A stretch of 64,000 bases of DNA from Prostheceraeus crozeri. Taxonomy: Eukaryota; Platyhelminthes; Polycladida; Euryleptidae. The DNA lies in contig CAJQUW010011615.1 of the NCBI GenBank assembly GCA_907163375.1, positions 1-64,000 of the forward strand. The letters run 5' to 3'. Of this stretch, positions 1 to 12,263 are shown in pieces. Numbering within the stretch: the first letter of the stretch is position 1; the number at the start of each line of letters is the position of its first letter. The notes beneath the pieces are model-generated. The model was not told the DNA's origin, searched no databases, and saw nothing but the letters and a program-made list of their open reading frames with translations. A program made the translations under genes and the position numbers.

Positions 1-2419
1 TCAAGACTCGTTTTCATGTTACAATCAAAGTGCGGGATCTCAAAGTTGTTGATAGCTGATCGACTATTGGCTTCGGTTAACGTTGAATTAAAGGTTCGGT
101 GACGTAAATGTCAATGTCAGGGAGGAAAAAGACGCCTCCTACGACTCCTGTCTTGAAGCCACTGTCGAATAACCTTTTTTCTGGCACTTGCTCCCTAGGA
201 TACGTTTTAAATCATAATAAGGTACTTACAATACTCTGGTAAATGAATGCCTACTAACTCTACCGAACGCTAAAAATTCTAATTTAAAAACCTAGATTAG
301 ATACGGGCGCGACTCCGCAGATTACAAGCGCGCACTGGCTAAGTGAGATAATAAGTCGCGGAGCCTATAAGACCAGAATGTGATCGGTAACCACGGATAA
401 AGGTATCGTTCATTTTTGAGTTTGTTTATCAACAATCTTGGACTCACGAGGGAATGATTAGTCAAAAATACTGCCAATGTCACGCGCGCGCTCAATGTCT
501 CCCCCCTATATCCTGTATATTCAAGACTATTGATAGGCATGCTAGAATTTTACACGCGCGGATACGTGGGCGTCCCCGAACCCACCCTCTTTAAAGTTAA
601 AGGCACAGAAGTTTGGGTGGGGCAGGTTGGAGTGCCTAGAATACGGGGTCAACAGGGTGTTCTTGATTTCCCTAAGATTTAGCCTTTCTCATTGTCTCAG
701 ACTATGAGTTAAGATAGGATTGGCGTTTTTTTCCACTGTTGTAACTGGTCCGAGCGTCCTGAGTAATACAAACGCTTTTACCGCGCCGCGAGACCGAGGG
801 CAACCGGTCTGATTCGGCATCTGCAAGGATGAAAAAATCTCAATTGCTCTTACCCTAAAAATCTCAGGAATTTCTTCGGTTCGCGAATCTAGTAATTTTG
901 AAATACATAGTTATTCTTTGTCGGCATGGTAACTTAACACAAGAGGGAAGAAGATTGACTGCTCGCAAAAATATGAGTCACTTCAGCCGCAGTATGGCCT
1001 CATCCTTCCACCTCTAGTTTTTCAGATAACTGGTGGCCACGCATACGTCGCGAGTAGATATTTATGGCTCTATTTTAAGCCAAAGATGTACCTAAGATTA
1101 CACTGAAAATCAATGATTGAAGTTTTTTTGATTCTACTGTCTTATTAAGGATCCTGTCATGAATCTGGTCCCGTGAAATTTTTTAATAGTAAATAGTACT
1201 GAATTATTCGTGAAGATAATATAGTCTACTTCGCGATGCTGTGATTGCTGTAAACCTGGTGTTTGTAAATAAATGGTTCTTTCCATACCAATCACAAGGT
1301 GTGTCGAGGAGCTGTTAAGTGAAAAATCTCCAGACCTAAATTCATGTGACTGTTTTTTGGCACTAGCCTATGCAAACTTCAATAGACAGGGGGGGCGAGT
1401 GTCGTGCATTTGTGATTGGTTAGCAGTACACTTATAATAAACGATTTGTGAAGTTAAGATTGGAGGAACTCTTCTTGTGTTGTTAGTTATGTAGTCCACT
1501 TTCACAAAATTGTCGCCAAACAGTTCGTCTAGTTTTTCGAGTTTTCAGTCCAATAAAAGCTCTATGCTATATCAACTGACACCGCATAATGTTTTCCGAG
1601 TCTCTACTCAACTCCATAGCTTCAGGGCGAGCGGACAACCATCTCGCTTTTTTCCTCCGACTTCCAGTCTTAATTATCATTGCGACATTTAGACATTTAT
1701 CGATACTATAAGTGCCATTTATTTGCAATCAGGAGTTTCGATTCTCCTCCTCCTCAGTGTTAAGGAGAGTTTAGGAGAGATGCAATTGACTTGATACTAG
1801 TTAAAGTACACTGAATTAATAGTTATCAAGTGTAATTAGTTACTGATGTTAATTAAGAGGAAAATGAAAGATTTACCTCAAGAGTTATTGCTGGAATCAG
1901 GCTAATTTATATGGGAAATCAGTGGAGTCAATTATGGAACTTCACCAGCGGGGATCTATGATCTGTCTATAATGTGATGCGCGAATATTTTTGTACAGCA
2001 GTTTTGTTCAGGAACCATTATGAAACGAGCAAGAATTTTGCAACAGAAAAGGGCTGATTTCATGAAGATAATCTTACTGATTCATTTTGAGAAAAACTTG
2101 TGTATTCCTTGCATATCTTGCATGATTTTCAAAGTTTGATACTTGGACTACCGAGAACCAGAGATTTCACTAATGAATCTTACCAAGTGATTTGCATGTG
2201 AAATTTCCTTCCCCTTGGTGGTAATCAACAATAATCGATTTTTTTTGCAGCGGTGACTGTCTAGACGTCAAATGTAACTTCACTGTGTGAACGTTTTATC
2301 TCAAGATCCATAAAGCCATGCCAACACCAACAACAAGTCGTGAAACAAGGTCAAGGTTCTCCATCTAACGCAATGGTATGAACATGAGATAAAGATGATG
2401 GATGCGAATCGTCCAAAAC
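1..2419. other. No gene recognised
   Basis: Mixed-composition DNA without an ORF that resembles a known protein, and without terminal repeats that I could pair. The longest open frames are short and look random. Distal exons or old unrecognised repeats cannot be excluded. Confidence 0.5.
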
Positions 2420-3340
2420 GGAAGTCATTACATCTTTAAAAAAATCTGTAAAAGAAAAGAACTACAAAATGAGAGTAATAAAAAAAAAAACAAGGAAAAA
2501 GGACAAAAGGAAACTTATAAAGTGGATTAAAAAAAGAAAAAAAACAAATAAGACAAATCAGATTAAAAAAATTATTAAAAAAGATTAAAACAAGTGTCGA
2601 CAAAGAGAAGGGAAGAAGGTGCAGAAAAGGTACATATTGAAAAAACTAAAGAAATTAAAGAAAAACAGTAAGAGTGTAGATAAGTAAGGAAAAATTAAAA
2701 ATAAATCTGACTAAAGAAAGAAATATAATTAAATAAATAACAGAAAAAAATAAGGAAAAAGTGTTAAAAAAAATATTAAATAAAGAATGAAAAATAAAAA
2801 ATTAAAAAAAAAAGAAATACGAGGACTAACTGTGTAAAAAGAGGGAAAAACACTGTACTTCACAAAGAGTTGGGGAGGGTGGTTGGGTTGGGGTTGTTTG
2901 TGTGGTTAGTGTGGTGTTGGTTGGTTGGGTTTTGTGTGTGGTGTGTGTGTTGTGACAAGCATCCATGTACAGAACAAAACGAATAATGATGAACTATAAC
3001 TCACTTAAACTACCCAAAAATCTGAAACCTTACCATTAGCAAAAAATCAATTAAAAAAAAATATAAAAAAAAAAAAAATAAAAAAAGCTCCTAAAACAAA
3101 AAAAAAAATGAAATAAGATAAGAAAAGAAAATAATAAAATATCAAGAGGAAGAAAAGCATTATAGTCAAAAAATAAGAATGATTAGTCTTATGATAAATA
3201 ACGGAAAAAAAAAAATGTAAAAGAATTTAAAAGCAATATAAAATCACAGATGTGAAATAGAGAAAAATAAAATAACTGAGTAGAACAAGGTGTAAAAAAA
3301 ATAAATTAAAAATTAATGCAAGTGTAAAAAAATTTGATTA
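2420..3340. repeat. A-rich low-complexity tract with a GT-rich island
   Basis: The plus strand is dominated by runs of A with scattered G and T for about 900 bases. It is interrupted at about 2867-2957 by a block almost free of A and C, made of GGTTGGG, GGTTGGTTGGG and GTGTGTG words. The strand asymmetry is strong (purines on plus, then G+T on plus). The GT block has several closely spaced G2-G4 runs and could form a G-quadruplex. No ORF is credible. Confidence 0.7.
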
Positions 3341-4869
3341 TATGACCATGTAGTTATATGAACATCACGTATTAAATCAACGGGAGCAGATAATACAGAC
3401 TTATAGCCTACCTTCCTAAAACAATGAATTACCGAATGAAAATCAAAGACATAAATGCATTAAAACACCGACAAGTGTCTGAAAATAATAAATAATTAAA
3501 AAAAAAATCAAAAAGAATTAAAAAAACGAATAAAATTGTCAGTCAATCAACTTGTTAATTACCGATTCTGCCAGCAACAAACGACAAAAAACTTCAAATC
3601 GATGCAATCATTGTTAGATTCGCAGTAAAGAGACACTATGAGAAATAAGTCGACGATAAGAAGAAAAATACCATATAGATTTTAAGAAAAAGAAAAACAA
3701 AAATACAGTAAGAACAACCTATTGTACGAGTCACACTAAGAAATAGACATAATTAAGTGAAATCGGTTTAAACGAACTCCGTACACAAAGGGAGAATAAT
3801 AACAAAGAAATCAACTCACAATTTAAGTGATTTAATAAGCGCTGTTTAAGTTCATATGATTCGCATAATGAGAAAATAAAAATAAAAATAAAGTTAAATA
3901 GATGAAAAAAAAACAATCAAAGAAAAAAAGGAGAAAATAAACAAACTACGGAAAGCTGACTAATACATGACCGAGACTACCACTCCAAATCATTCGCAGT
4001 CAAATGAAATACAATGAGTTTGAAATGATGAAATAATATCCATTGAATCGAACGTATTAGGAACAACCTAGAACTTGAAAACAGATGTCTTAAAGCTTAG
4101 TAATGGAGAGATATTTTGTCGCCCGTTGCAAATTACAGACAACTTGTGTTTCTAAAGACTCTGTTAGCTGAAATACGCAACAGGCCATAGAGCGTTCAAG
4201 GGGCTGCAATCGTGACGAGCCCACGAGCGCTTTTTTTGAGGAGGCGAAAATTATGCCATCATTCATGGTTTGGCTGAAAGCCCAAATGATCCATGAGATC
4301 CCAATTATCGATCTCTTACGATTATGCCAGTACTTTGCTCGGGTGCGACTTCATTTGGAAACATCACTACTAATTGTGAGTCAGTTCAAGAGAGCTTGGT
4401 CATGACACTTTTCAGGCAAAAGTAGGTCCACCTTCGATTTTTATCTCGGATGACGAAAGCATTGAGCATCGGGTGCTTCGATTTTGTCGAGAGCAAAATA
4501 CACTTTCGTTCTGTTCTCCTGAGCTTGAAGAAGGTGTACATCAGAAAAGCCCCCCCCCCCCACCCCCTGACTTAAATACGCCGTCCTTCAACAAACTATT
4601 AACAAGACGTCTTCGCATTTATTCGTGATACATCTATCAGAATGAAGACCCTGAAAATTGAAAGTAAAAAGGTTTATATATGGAGAACATGTCGATCTAC
4701 CAGGGTAAAATGGAGAAAATAAACATCGAGGAAGATAGACCTTCAAAATTTTCCGGCAAATTAAGATTTTTTTTTTAAAAAAAAACTTTTTTAAATGATG
4801 CTTCCTTACCCAACAATCATCAAACAAAGCTAGGACTTTGACTTCTTCAACTCTCCGAAAAAGTCTTGC
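3341..4869. other. No gene recognised; C-run at 4551-4568
   Basis: AT-rich DNA with no supported gene. A near-pure C run with one A occurs at about 4551-4566. The last few hundred bases could belong to the 5' part (ORF1 or leader) of the LINE that starts to be recognisable at about 4870, but I see no ORF1 domain. Confidence 0.4.
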
Positions 4870-5430
4870 CTCACTGTTCGCAACACTAATGCCAGATCTC
4901 TATTCAAGAAATTTCTGTCTCTCTGATTTGTGTTTAATTACAGGCTGACCTCATCACCCAAGTATAATAGCAGTAACTGATCATGGACTTTAACTTCATG
5001 ACATTGAATCAAATCTATTGCAGCCTGAAATCATACGTACTTTTTCGAGAAATGATCGTTTTTGAAAGATATTGAGTGCGGAGAGGGGTTTGTGTCTGGG
5101 TGCATGAAAAGCCTTCGACCACAATTAATTAGCAATTCCAAAGCATGAATTTGATCTCGAGTGGTGTGGCATTCAGAGTCTACATCTCGGCGCGTCTAAA
5201 TAGCTCGTGGTAGGTCTTTATATTTAGCCTAACCTCCGAACATACTCTGCCATCATCCAATATTGGAAATATCGTCATTGTATTACAAGAGACTTTGTTG
5301 ACAGACATATTCGATAAACTATCCAGCAAATTAACTTTTGTTTTCTGCGGTGACTTCAACAACTTCAACATGCATCCAGCCATCTGGAAGTAGCTCGTTT
5401 GAGTCTTGTCAATAAGGTTGTAAAGTCCTA
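4870..5430 (+). pseudogene. LINE endonuclease domain remnant
   Basis: Translated pieces show an NARSLFKK-type start motif near 4885 and the phosphodiesterase motif VFCGDFNNFN near 5335. These are typical of the exonuclease-endonuclease-phosphatase fold that nicks target DNA for target-primed reverse transcription. The pieces lie in different frames with stops between them, so the domain is dead. It precedes the RT pieces of the same element. Confidence 0.65.
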
Positions 5431-5943
5431 CGAGGGGGCAACAATGTTCTTTAGATCAGAGGTATTTATGTTTCATCAGGCATTGCTGATTTTTATTCGA
5501 GGGACAAGTGGGAAATCCTTCCACCGTTATCTCTGCTACATCTGACCAGTAACTGTGTACGTTCTTAAAAGGTTCTGCGCCTCCTCTTGTACGAAAACCT
5601 GCGTTGTTTGGGTACTTCCGGAAGGTCTAATATGGAGATGTAGAAGTAATCTGGATGCACTGGCTGGCACCGATTTCCAGGATCGTTTATTAAGGCTAAC
5701 ACAGTTGAGTGAAAAAAAAACCTGCAAGATTTTTTATTCATAGGTTGGAAACACCTGTTGTACTGCTAATCCCAACCACTACGGTGAATCTTTGACACTG
5801 AATGACAAACCCTTGGATGACAACCCGGACTTCTCAAGGATTTAATTAATCGCAGATGCATGCCTTTCGGGTAAAAAATTTTGCCAGATTACAACCACCT
5901 CAGAGAAAAAGTCAAGAAAGAAATTGTAAATGCTTAAAATTAA

Positions 5944-7585
5944 ATGGCAGAGAAGTGTAAATCCTCAAATGAAGCTTGGAAAGTTGTGAATAACATTCAG
6001 AGGGGCGAACACGAAAACGAGTTTGCTAAATGTCATTTCTCATTTTCTAATGAATCTGAATGCTGCAGTTATATAAATCATCTATTCGAAGATCTATTTG
6101 TCGCTGACAATATTACTGACTCATTAACAAGTTTTCGCATGGCTGTGACTGAGACTGAGTCCTGGTGTCCACTTACTGATGCATACGACATCTATATGAA
6201 ACTTCTAAAAGTCCGCACTAACAAATCGATAGAAGTGACTCAATTCCACCTAGACTTTTGAGGGAAGGCGCACTATTTTTGTCTGATCCTTTATGCAACA
6301 TTTACAACTCGTGCATTCTTCATCGCGTTGTTCCATCAATCTGGAACCATGGCTTAGTAACTCCTGTGCCGAAAACCAGTCCTGCAAATGTGAACGAGCT
6401 GAGACCTATCACCGTGCTGCCTGAGTTAGAAAAAATCTTGGAAAAACTTGTTTTGGACAGTATACGCTCTGTGCTCATCAGCAATATCGATCGCAATCAA
6501 TTTGGATATGTGCCGCATTCCTCGACAACATGTGCCTTGATGCATCTGCTTGATCGCATCACTAACAAAACTCGAATCTAAAGAAGCCATTGGTGTCGCA
6601 GTTCTGTCCCTAGACTTCAGTCGTGCATTCGACACAGTTTCTCACAGACTGTTGATTGAAAAATTGTTTACACGTAATTGCCACTTGAGTTCATAGAATG
6701 GGTCTCCTCGTATTTAAGTGACCGTTTTCAATCCGTGCGTTTGGGTAACTCGATCAGTAATCCCGTCCATGTAAGTAGTGGTGTGCCTCAGGGGTCAATT
6801 ATTGGTCCTCTCCTCTTCACTTTTTACACTGCAGACCTCATTGACCCAGAATTAATGCACTACATCCCGGACTACATCAAATATGCTGATGATACTGCAA
6901 TTATTCAGGCAATTGACCGCGATACCGTGACAAGTTTGCAACATCTCTCCGAGTCTCTCAACAGCATCGTGTTATCAAGTGAGAAAGATAAACCTGTGTT
7001 TAAATGTCAAAAAGTCAAAATTGCTGATGATATCAAAGAAGAATTGCCATGTGAATTTTGATTCCTTTTCACTTCCACATGTTGAAAAAGTTAACAACTT
7101 GAAATTGCTCGGAGTGACAATTTCTTCTAACCTGAAGTGGGATCAACATATCACTGCAACATTGAAAAAGTGCGACTCTCGTTTGTATGCTCTCCGGGTC
7201 CTCAGACCAATTGTATCCTTGTCAGTTTTAGAGACAACTTGTAAAAGTATAATATTTACACTTCTTGACTATGCCTCACCCGTTTTTGTGTGCTTGCCAT
7301 CTCATCTTCAGGATCGTCTTCGATATTTTTCAAATAGGTGTCATCACATCGTACATGGACGAATATGGCAACTGTCATGTTTTTGAGGACATCAACAGCC
7401 GTCGCATAAGACTCGCGTGTAAACTTTTCCAATCTGCAGAAGGTTTGGCTAATCATCCTCTACATGTGCTCATCCCACGTCGTCTAGGAAGGAGTGATCA
7501 GTATTATGTAGAAATGGCAATGACTTCTAGAAGGCAGAGACAATTTCAGCTGTTCGTTTCAAGATATCTAAACAGCATCCCTTGA
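5944..7585 (+). pseudogene. LINE reverse transcriptase remnant
   Basis: The frame at 5944-6261 carries the linker before the RT. The frame at 6258-6581 carries ELRPITVLPELEKILEK and NQFGYVPHSSTTCAL, which are RT motifs 1-2. A short piece at about 6585-6660 has SLDFSRAFDTVSH (motif A, catalytic D). The frame from 6678 has SSGVPQGSIIGPLLF (motif B) and KYADDT (motif C). 6979-7386 and 7265-7585 carry the C-terminal region with thumb-like and cysteine-poor tail. At least four frame changes separate the pieces, so no full-length protein can be made. The same motif spelling appears in the LINE at 8.1-11.5 kb, so both belong to one clade. Confidence 0.85.
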
Positions 7586-7699
7586 TGTATGCTCTTTTTT
7601 TCATGATTTACTTGCCTTTTCTGTAATCTATCGCTACTTACTTATCATTTGGAAATTTATCAAAGTGTATTTTCTGATTATTATTCCAAAATAAAAAAA

Positions 7700-7702
<3 letters not shown>

Positions 7703-7757
<55 letters not shown>
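7703..7757. repeat. (TC)n microsatellite, LINE 3' tail
   Basis: About 27 uninterrupted TC units directly follow the A-rich 3' end of the plus-strand LINE. Many CR1/Jockey-like LINEs end in a short tandem repeat, so this is probably the grown 3' tail of the element. Confidence 0.9.
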
Positions 7758-7761
<4 letters not shown>

Positions 7762-7779
7762 ATGTTTTATTTAGTCAAA

Positions 7780-8005
7780 TTTTAGGATGATCCACTTTTT
7801 ATGAAACGGACTGCACTTGTTGCGGTCTTTACGTAGTACATGAAATCCCGGAAGCGAGATACAGGAGTCGGGAATTTCCTCATCCAGCCATGTTTCCGTC
7901 AGAACCGTAATATCAGGTTTCAAACTCGAGAATCTTAAATTTCCAATTCATCCATTTTGTTAGAAAGGGGCCTCACATTGGTCAACGATAGAGTGGTCAG
8001 TCTTT
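7780..8005 (-). pseudogene. Orphan LINE endonuclease N-terminal fragment
   Basis: On the minus strand two short frames read LTNVRPLSNKMDEL (about 7982-7940) and PDITVLTETWLDEEIPDSCISLP (about 7925-7855; only part quoted matters: VLTETWL). These are the opening motifs of LINE endonucleases, the second carrying the catalytic E of the TETWL motif. The fragment lies between the 3' tails of two other LINEs, has no RT attached, and contains a frameshift. It is a 5' fragment of a third LINE copy, or of the minus-strand LINE displaced by rearrangement. Confidence 0.6.
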
Positions 8006-8006
8006 T

Positions 8007-8029
8007 ATGTATGTATGTATGTGTGTATA
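8007..8029. repeat. (ATGT)n microsatellite, tail of minus-strand LINE
   Basis: Short run of ATGT and GTGT units. Read on the minus strand it follows the 3' end of the LINE whose RT ends at 8131, and is likely its tandem-repeat tail. Confidence 0.6.
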
Positions 8030-8130
8030 TTTTTAAATAATGGTAATCGACACTTTCAAAGAGAAGTTACAATAAATAAAGGTTCATATATCTTCAAGGA
8101 ATGACAAAATAACTTGACGTGATTTGATGT

Positions 8131-10736
8131 TCAAACACGTGTAAAAGACTCATTCATGTACATGGCTGTTTTGATGGTAAATGAATTTAGTCTACGTGCA
8201 GAATTGACATGTGGCAAGATGACACGACCACTTCTAGCGATAGGACAGAGTAAAGCGTTCAATATGTGGTCCTCATTCATCGCATGTCGATAGAGTTTGG
8301 TGGCTTGGGAAATAAGTCTCTCGTCCAGGGATGGCAGGCATTCATGCCTGCAGCCACGGCCACAAAGAAGACGATGAAAGCGATTTTGGAGCATCATCAG
8401 CCGGGACATATCGTTTTTGGTCATTCCAACCAACAAAGGAAAGGAATATTCGATCAGCGATCTCATGATGCAGAAATACATTCTTCTTAAGGACCAATAG
8501 CTCAAGTATGGTCGTATCAATCTTAGTGGAAAGAGTCTTCTAGATGCATTCGATGTCACTCTGTCAATGTGGTCAGACCAATTGCCTTTTCTGTTGAACA
8601 CAACACCAAGAATGCTTATTTTATCAACGTTTTCGATGTTCGGTAAATTTAAAATGGGAGCATTCTTCCGCTTTGACATAGTTAGACTTTTGCAATTCCT
8701 TGTATTGAGGGGAGACTGTGAATATCCGACCATTGTATGATGGCTTCGTGATTTTTGTAAATATGCTGATTTTGACAGTCTTTGTAAATTGGCATGTATA
8801 GCGCAATATCATCCGCATATTTGATAATTCGAGACCCTTCATGACTAATGACAAGATCTCCCAAAACAACCGAGAAAAGAAATGGGCCAATGATTGAGCC
8901 CTGTGGCACTCCTGAAGTGACTTCAGCTATTGAACTGTGCACTGTGCCCACTCTGACAATACTGACATCGACTTTCCAAATAATTGCATATCCATAAAAT
9001 TAATTTACTTGGCAGATTGCACTCAATGAGGCGATTGATTATAATATCGTGTCTTAGCCGGTCGAATGCCTTCGAATAATCATATGTCACAATTTGAACA
9101 CCGGATGTTTCTGGACTGTCTAGGCACTTTGTGAAATGATCATGCAAAGTAATAAGAGCACATGTGGTCGAAGATCCTGTACGGAAGCCGAATTGATTGG
9201 GACCAAACTCCTTCAGAAATAACGGTTTTGTATACTCCAAAATGACTCTCTCAAGAATTTTACCAGGAATGGGTAGCAAGCTTATTGGTCTGACATCGTC
9301 TGTTGTCGTTGGAGAGGAGACCTTCGGTAAAAGTGTGATTACTGCTGCTTTCCAAGCGACTGGGACTTTGCCACTTTCAATAGAAAGCTGAAACAATTTA
9401 GTCAAAGGAGACGCCAAGATGTCTGCTGCAGCCCTGTACAACTTAGTAGGTATTTCAGATGAAGCCTTATTACAGGATAGGTTGCGAAGCAAACGGTGAA
9501 CATGAGACACCTCAATAGGGAACAGATTATTTTCGCTCGCTGGAAAAAACAGGTAAGTTCTGTTGTGCAGGTGCACGGACTGTATTTGGAAATGACACAT
9601 TAATCGCATCAACGGCACTTTGTAAACTTTCATATCGGTTGTATAGTGATCTCATCGCATCATTCGTTTTCCGAGAGCAAACTTCATTTACCATTTTCCA
9701 AACATTGTTTCTTTTTAATTTATTTATCCATATCAATTTTGATTTCTCTATTTCCTTCTTCACTTTTTCCTTTAGAAAAGAGTAACGCGCAAAATCTCTA
9801 ATCGGAATGCCGTCCATCTGTCATTAATAAGTGATTTTACTAAAGGAGTAATCCATGGTTTGGTGTTCTCAGAGAAGCTGATAAATTTGACGGGAATCGA
9901 TGTGTCAAAGGCAGCGTTAATCAGATGATGAAACATTTCACACTTGACATCAAGATCATACTGATCATCAGACAGAAAAGACCAATCACAGTATTTCAGA
10001 TCTTTCAAAAAATTGTCAATATTTGAACTGCGAAGATCAAATAGTGGCCGAGTTATTTTCATATCATTAAATCGAACAGATTTCGGAATTCCCAATAAAG
10101 AAATATGTGGTGTAGATGATGAATCAATGGGAGCTGATCCATAGATGGTATACGATATAGAAAGAGATTCTGATATCAATATGTAATCAAGCTCTGCATT
10201 TCCATAGGTGGGCTTCTTATGTAAGTTTTTGAGATTACAATTGCTGCAAATCAATCTCGTATTCAATCTGTTCATATCACCACACAGAATAATGTCACAG
10301 AATGGGAACTTTTCCAAGAATGAGTCAATGAAGTCGATCATAAAATTTGATATAATTTGATGACTACCGAGCACAATTTGTGGAGGGAAATAACAACCAA
10401 TTAGTAGTATTTTAGAATTCAGCTTTACAGCTACCATTTCAATACCATCGGGTTTTCCGACAATCGGAATTCTTTCAGGGCAAAAAGCATGCTTCGACCA
10501 GATTCCAACTCCTCCACCTACGCGATCAGTCCTGTCATCTCAATAACAAACATAACCAGGTATATGAGTCATGGACTCTGTGTGATGTTGCTGAAACCAA
10601 GTTTCGGAAGCTACAAAGCAGTCAATATTTTTCAAAATTAATGTAGAAGTAATAATATCCATCTTTGGAAAAGCAGATCGAGTGTTTCCGCATAACACTG
10701 ATGGAGAACTTTGGGGAACTGTTTTGCAGTTACCCC
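8131..10736 (-). pseudogene. LINE ORF2: endonuclease plus reverse transcriptase, broken
   Basis: The endonuclease part at 10735-9772 shows an ETWF-type motif, CGDMNRLNT (the GDxN motif) and LDYILIS (the catalytic D/H region). The RT part shows VRPISLLPIPGKILER, NQFGFRTGSSTTCAL, YDYSKAFDRLRH (motif A), SGVPQGSIIGPFLF (motif B) and IKYADDIALY (motif C, about 8802-8825). The C-terminal 200 residues (8733-8131) are open. There are stops and frameshifts in the EN part, at the EN-RT junction and around motifs B and C. The enzyme would nick DNA and prime reverse transcription in the nucleus. It is a relic. Confidence 0.88.
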
Positions 10737-11468
10737 CTAAAAGAGTTGCTGAAAATCCTTTATGTCATTCCGTAGCATCACTTTATTGCGATAAATGACA
10801 GCATCCTCTCCATGGTCTTTTCTCATTTTCAGTTCCTGTCTTAAGTTCCATAGTTGCTTTTGCTGCAAGGGAGTTAAATCGTGATTAATATACACTGATT
10901 TAAATGAATTTGAATTTCGAAGCAATTTCCCTTTTCTGGGGATTTTGAACTTCGACTCTTCATTTCTGCAAATAACTTTCAACAAGCGAGGTTTGTTCTG
11001 TCTCAGCTTCCCAATACGAGAAATCTTGTAATCATCAGAATTATTCACGCCGATATCCTGTAGAAGATTATCAAATGTCTTAGAATCATTTGATTGTCTT
11101 TCTGTAATTGAGCCAATATTTGATTCAGGAATGCCACTAATAATCAAATTCAATAGTTTTCGGTTACGCTGCTCCATTTCAGACAATAGCTGTTCAGGAA
11201 GATCATTATTCAGATGATTTACATGATTTTGTAATTCTTGTATCCGTTCGTCTTGTCTATCAGTTATTGTTCGGAGATCGGTAATTTCTTTTTCAAAGTT
11301 TTCAACCTTTTTAGTCAAAAAGTCTATCGAAACAGATAACTTTGATAATTCAGTATGGAAAGCACTCATAATTTCTTCTTTTGACTTCATTATCAACTGT
11401 TTGATATCATTCATAGTAATACCTGAGGATGAATTCGATCGGGTTGTACGGGTCGGCGTTTTCGACAT
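10737..11468 (-). CDS. LINE ORF1 protein (coiled coil, RNA-binding)
   Basis: 243 codons, ATG to stop uninterrupted. Residues 1-25 are Ser/Thr/Arg-rich. Residues about 28-105 form a long heptad-patterned coiled coil (KKVENFEKEITDLRTITDRQ region). Residues about 105-235 read LNLIISGIPES, a spacer, then LRQNKPRLLKVIC and KSVYINHDLTPLQQ, which resemble the RRM plus C-terminal domain of L1-type ORF1p (Transposase_22). Such proteins trimerise and bind element RNA. It lies directly upstream of the endonuclease ORF in the same direction. The ORF is intact although ORF2 is broken, which may be chance or reflect a recent copy. Confidence 0.82.
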   Translation of the reverse strand: MSKTPTRTTRSNSSSGITMNDIKQLIMKSKEEIMSAFHTELSKLSVSIDFLTKKVENFEKEITDLRTITDRQDERIQELQNHVNHLNNDLPEQLLSEMEQRNRKLLNLIISGIPESNIGSITERQSNDSKTFDNLLQDIGVNNSDDYKISRIGKLRQNKPRLLKVICRNEESKFKIPRKGKLLRNSNSFKSVYINHDLTPLQQKQLWNLRQELKMRKDHGEDAVIYRNKVMLRNDIKDFQQLF

Positions 11469-12250
11469 ATCTAACCGACAAAAGCAACCAAAAATAAAAA
11501 TATAAATCCGCGGTGGGGCTCGAACACACTTCAGAGAGACGTTGATTCAGGTCATTCAACCAACAGGCTATCACAACAGTGTAGATACTGATTCAGATTT
11601 GTCTTCCGTATCTCGGCATTTGATGCATGGAAGAGCGGCGTGGAACTTTAATCAAGTACGTGACTTGACATGAAAAATGCAACTAACAACAAAATTGGAG
11701 AAAATTGCGAATTTCTCAGCACAGCGATGTCCCACGGAGATAATTCCAACACTAATGAATAGATGACTCGACGAGGAATCTGATGATGTATAACACTTGT
11801 ACCAATATGAGATCACAACCAGGAATAACACTTGGTGAAGATGCACGATGACATGGACAGAGAACACACAACCGTCAGCCAGGTGTCATGTATGTTTATT
11901 TTATGTTTACTTATTCGACCTTGGCATCGTCGATGTGTAGGACAAAGAACCAAATTGCGGACGTTGGCTGCACTAGAACAGATAGGTCTATCACGTTTAC
12001 CATTTGCTGTATCAGACACTCTTACGGGGAAATGATCCACGTATATACCGAAATACTTAAGGCGTCATTTAACAGTACGATTCAGACATGTGCATTTCTT
12101 AAATCGCAGTTGTCGAACACCTTCCATGCATTCCACGTAAAAACAAACAGTGAACAATCATAGCATGCACTGAGCTATGCTAGCTATCCGACCACACGAA
12201 AACTTTGGCTCAAAAATTTCAAAATTGGAAGACAAGATCTGTCTTCCAAG
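11469..12250. other. No gene recognised
   Basis: May include the 5' leader of the minus-strand LINE near 11470-11650. Overlapping short frames at 11.65-12.16 kb on both strands look random. Nothing else is supported. Confidence 0.4.
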
Positions 12251-12263
12251 ATAAATCTCAAAC
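12251..12263. repeat. Left target site duplication of the Penelope-like element
   Basis: ATAAATCTCAAAC directly precedes the inverted arm and is repeated exactly at 16599-16611, after the 3' end of the element. Penelope-like elements make TSDs of variable length, so 13 bp is plausible. Confidence 0.75.

Larger units (their letters stand above)
4870..7702 (+). mobile_element. Degraded non-LTR retrotransposon (LINE), plus strand
   Basis: A LINE with an apurinic-type endonuclease followed by a reverse transcriptase. It is recognisable from an endonuclease start motif of the type NARSL at about 4880 to the RT C-terminal region near 7585, and ends in an A-rich stretch followed by a long CT microsatellite. 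The order EN-RT and the motif style (FSRAFDTVSH, GVPQGSIIGPLLF, YADD) fit the Jockey/CR1 group. No ORF1 was recognised and no TSD was found. Several frameshifts and stops make it non-functional. Confidence 0.85.
8030..11468 (-). mobile_element. LINE with ORF1 and EN-RT ORF2, minus strand, degraded
   Basis: A nearly full-length LINE running right to left: ORF1 at 11468-10737, the endonuclease at about 10735-9772, the RT and C-terminal region at 9817-8131, then a roughly 100-bp 3' UTR with an AATAAA-like stretch and a microsatellite tail. ORF1 with a coiled coil and nucleic-acid binding domain plus APE endonuclease fits the Jockey/CR1/L2 group. ORF1 is open but ORF2 has several frame breaks, so it is dead as an autonomous element. 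No TSD was found. Confidence 0.88.

Noticed and set aside
322-540. 72-codon frame on the minus strand near the window start
   Set aside because: No domain, random-like composition, no start context or neighbour support.
5536-5743. Overlapping frames on both strands around 5.5-5.7 kb
   Set aside because: They overlap each other and the LINE region between EN and RT; neither resembles a known protein.
11652-12163. Four overlapping 70-90 codon frames
   Set aside because: Mutually exclusive, no domain; best seen as chance ORFs in the spacer between the LINE and the Penelope element.
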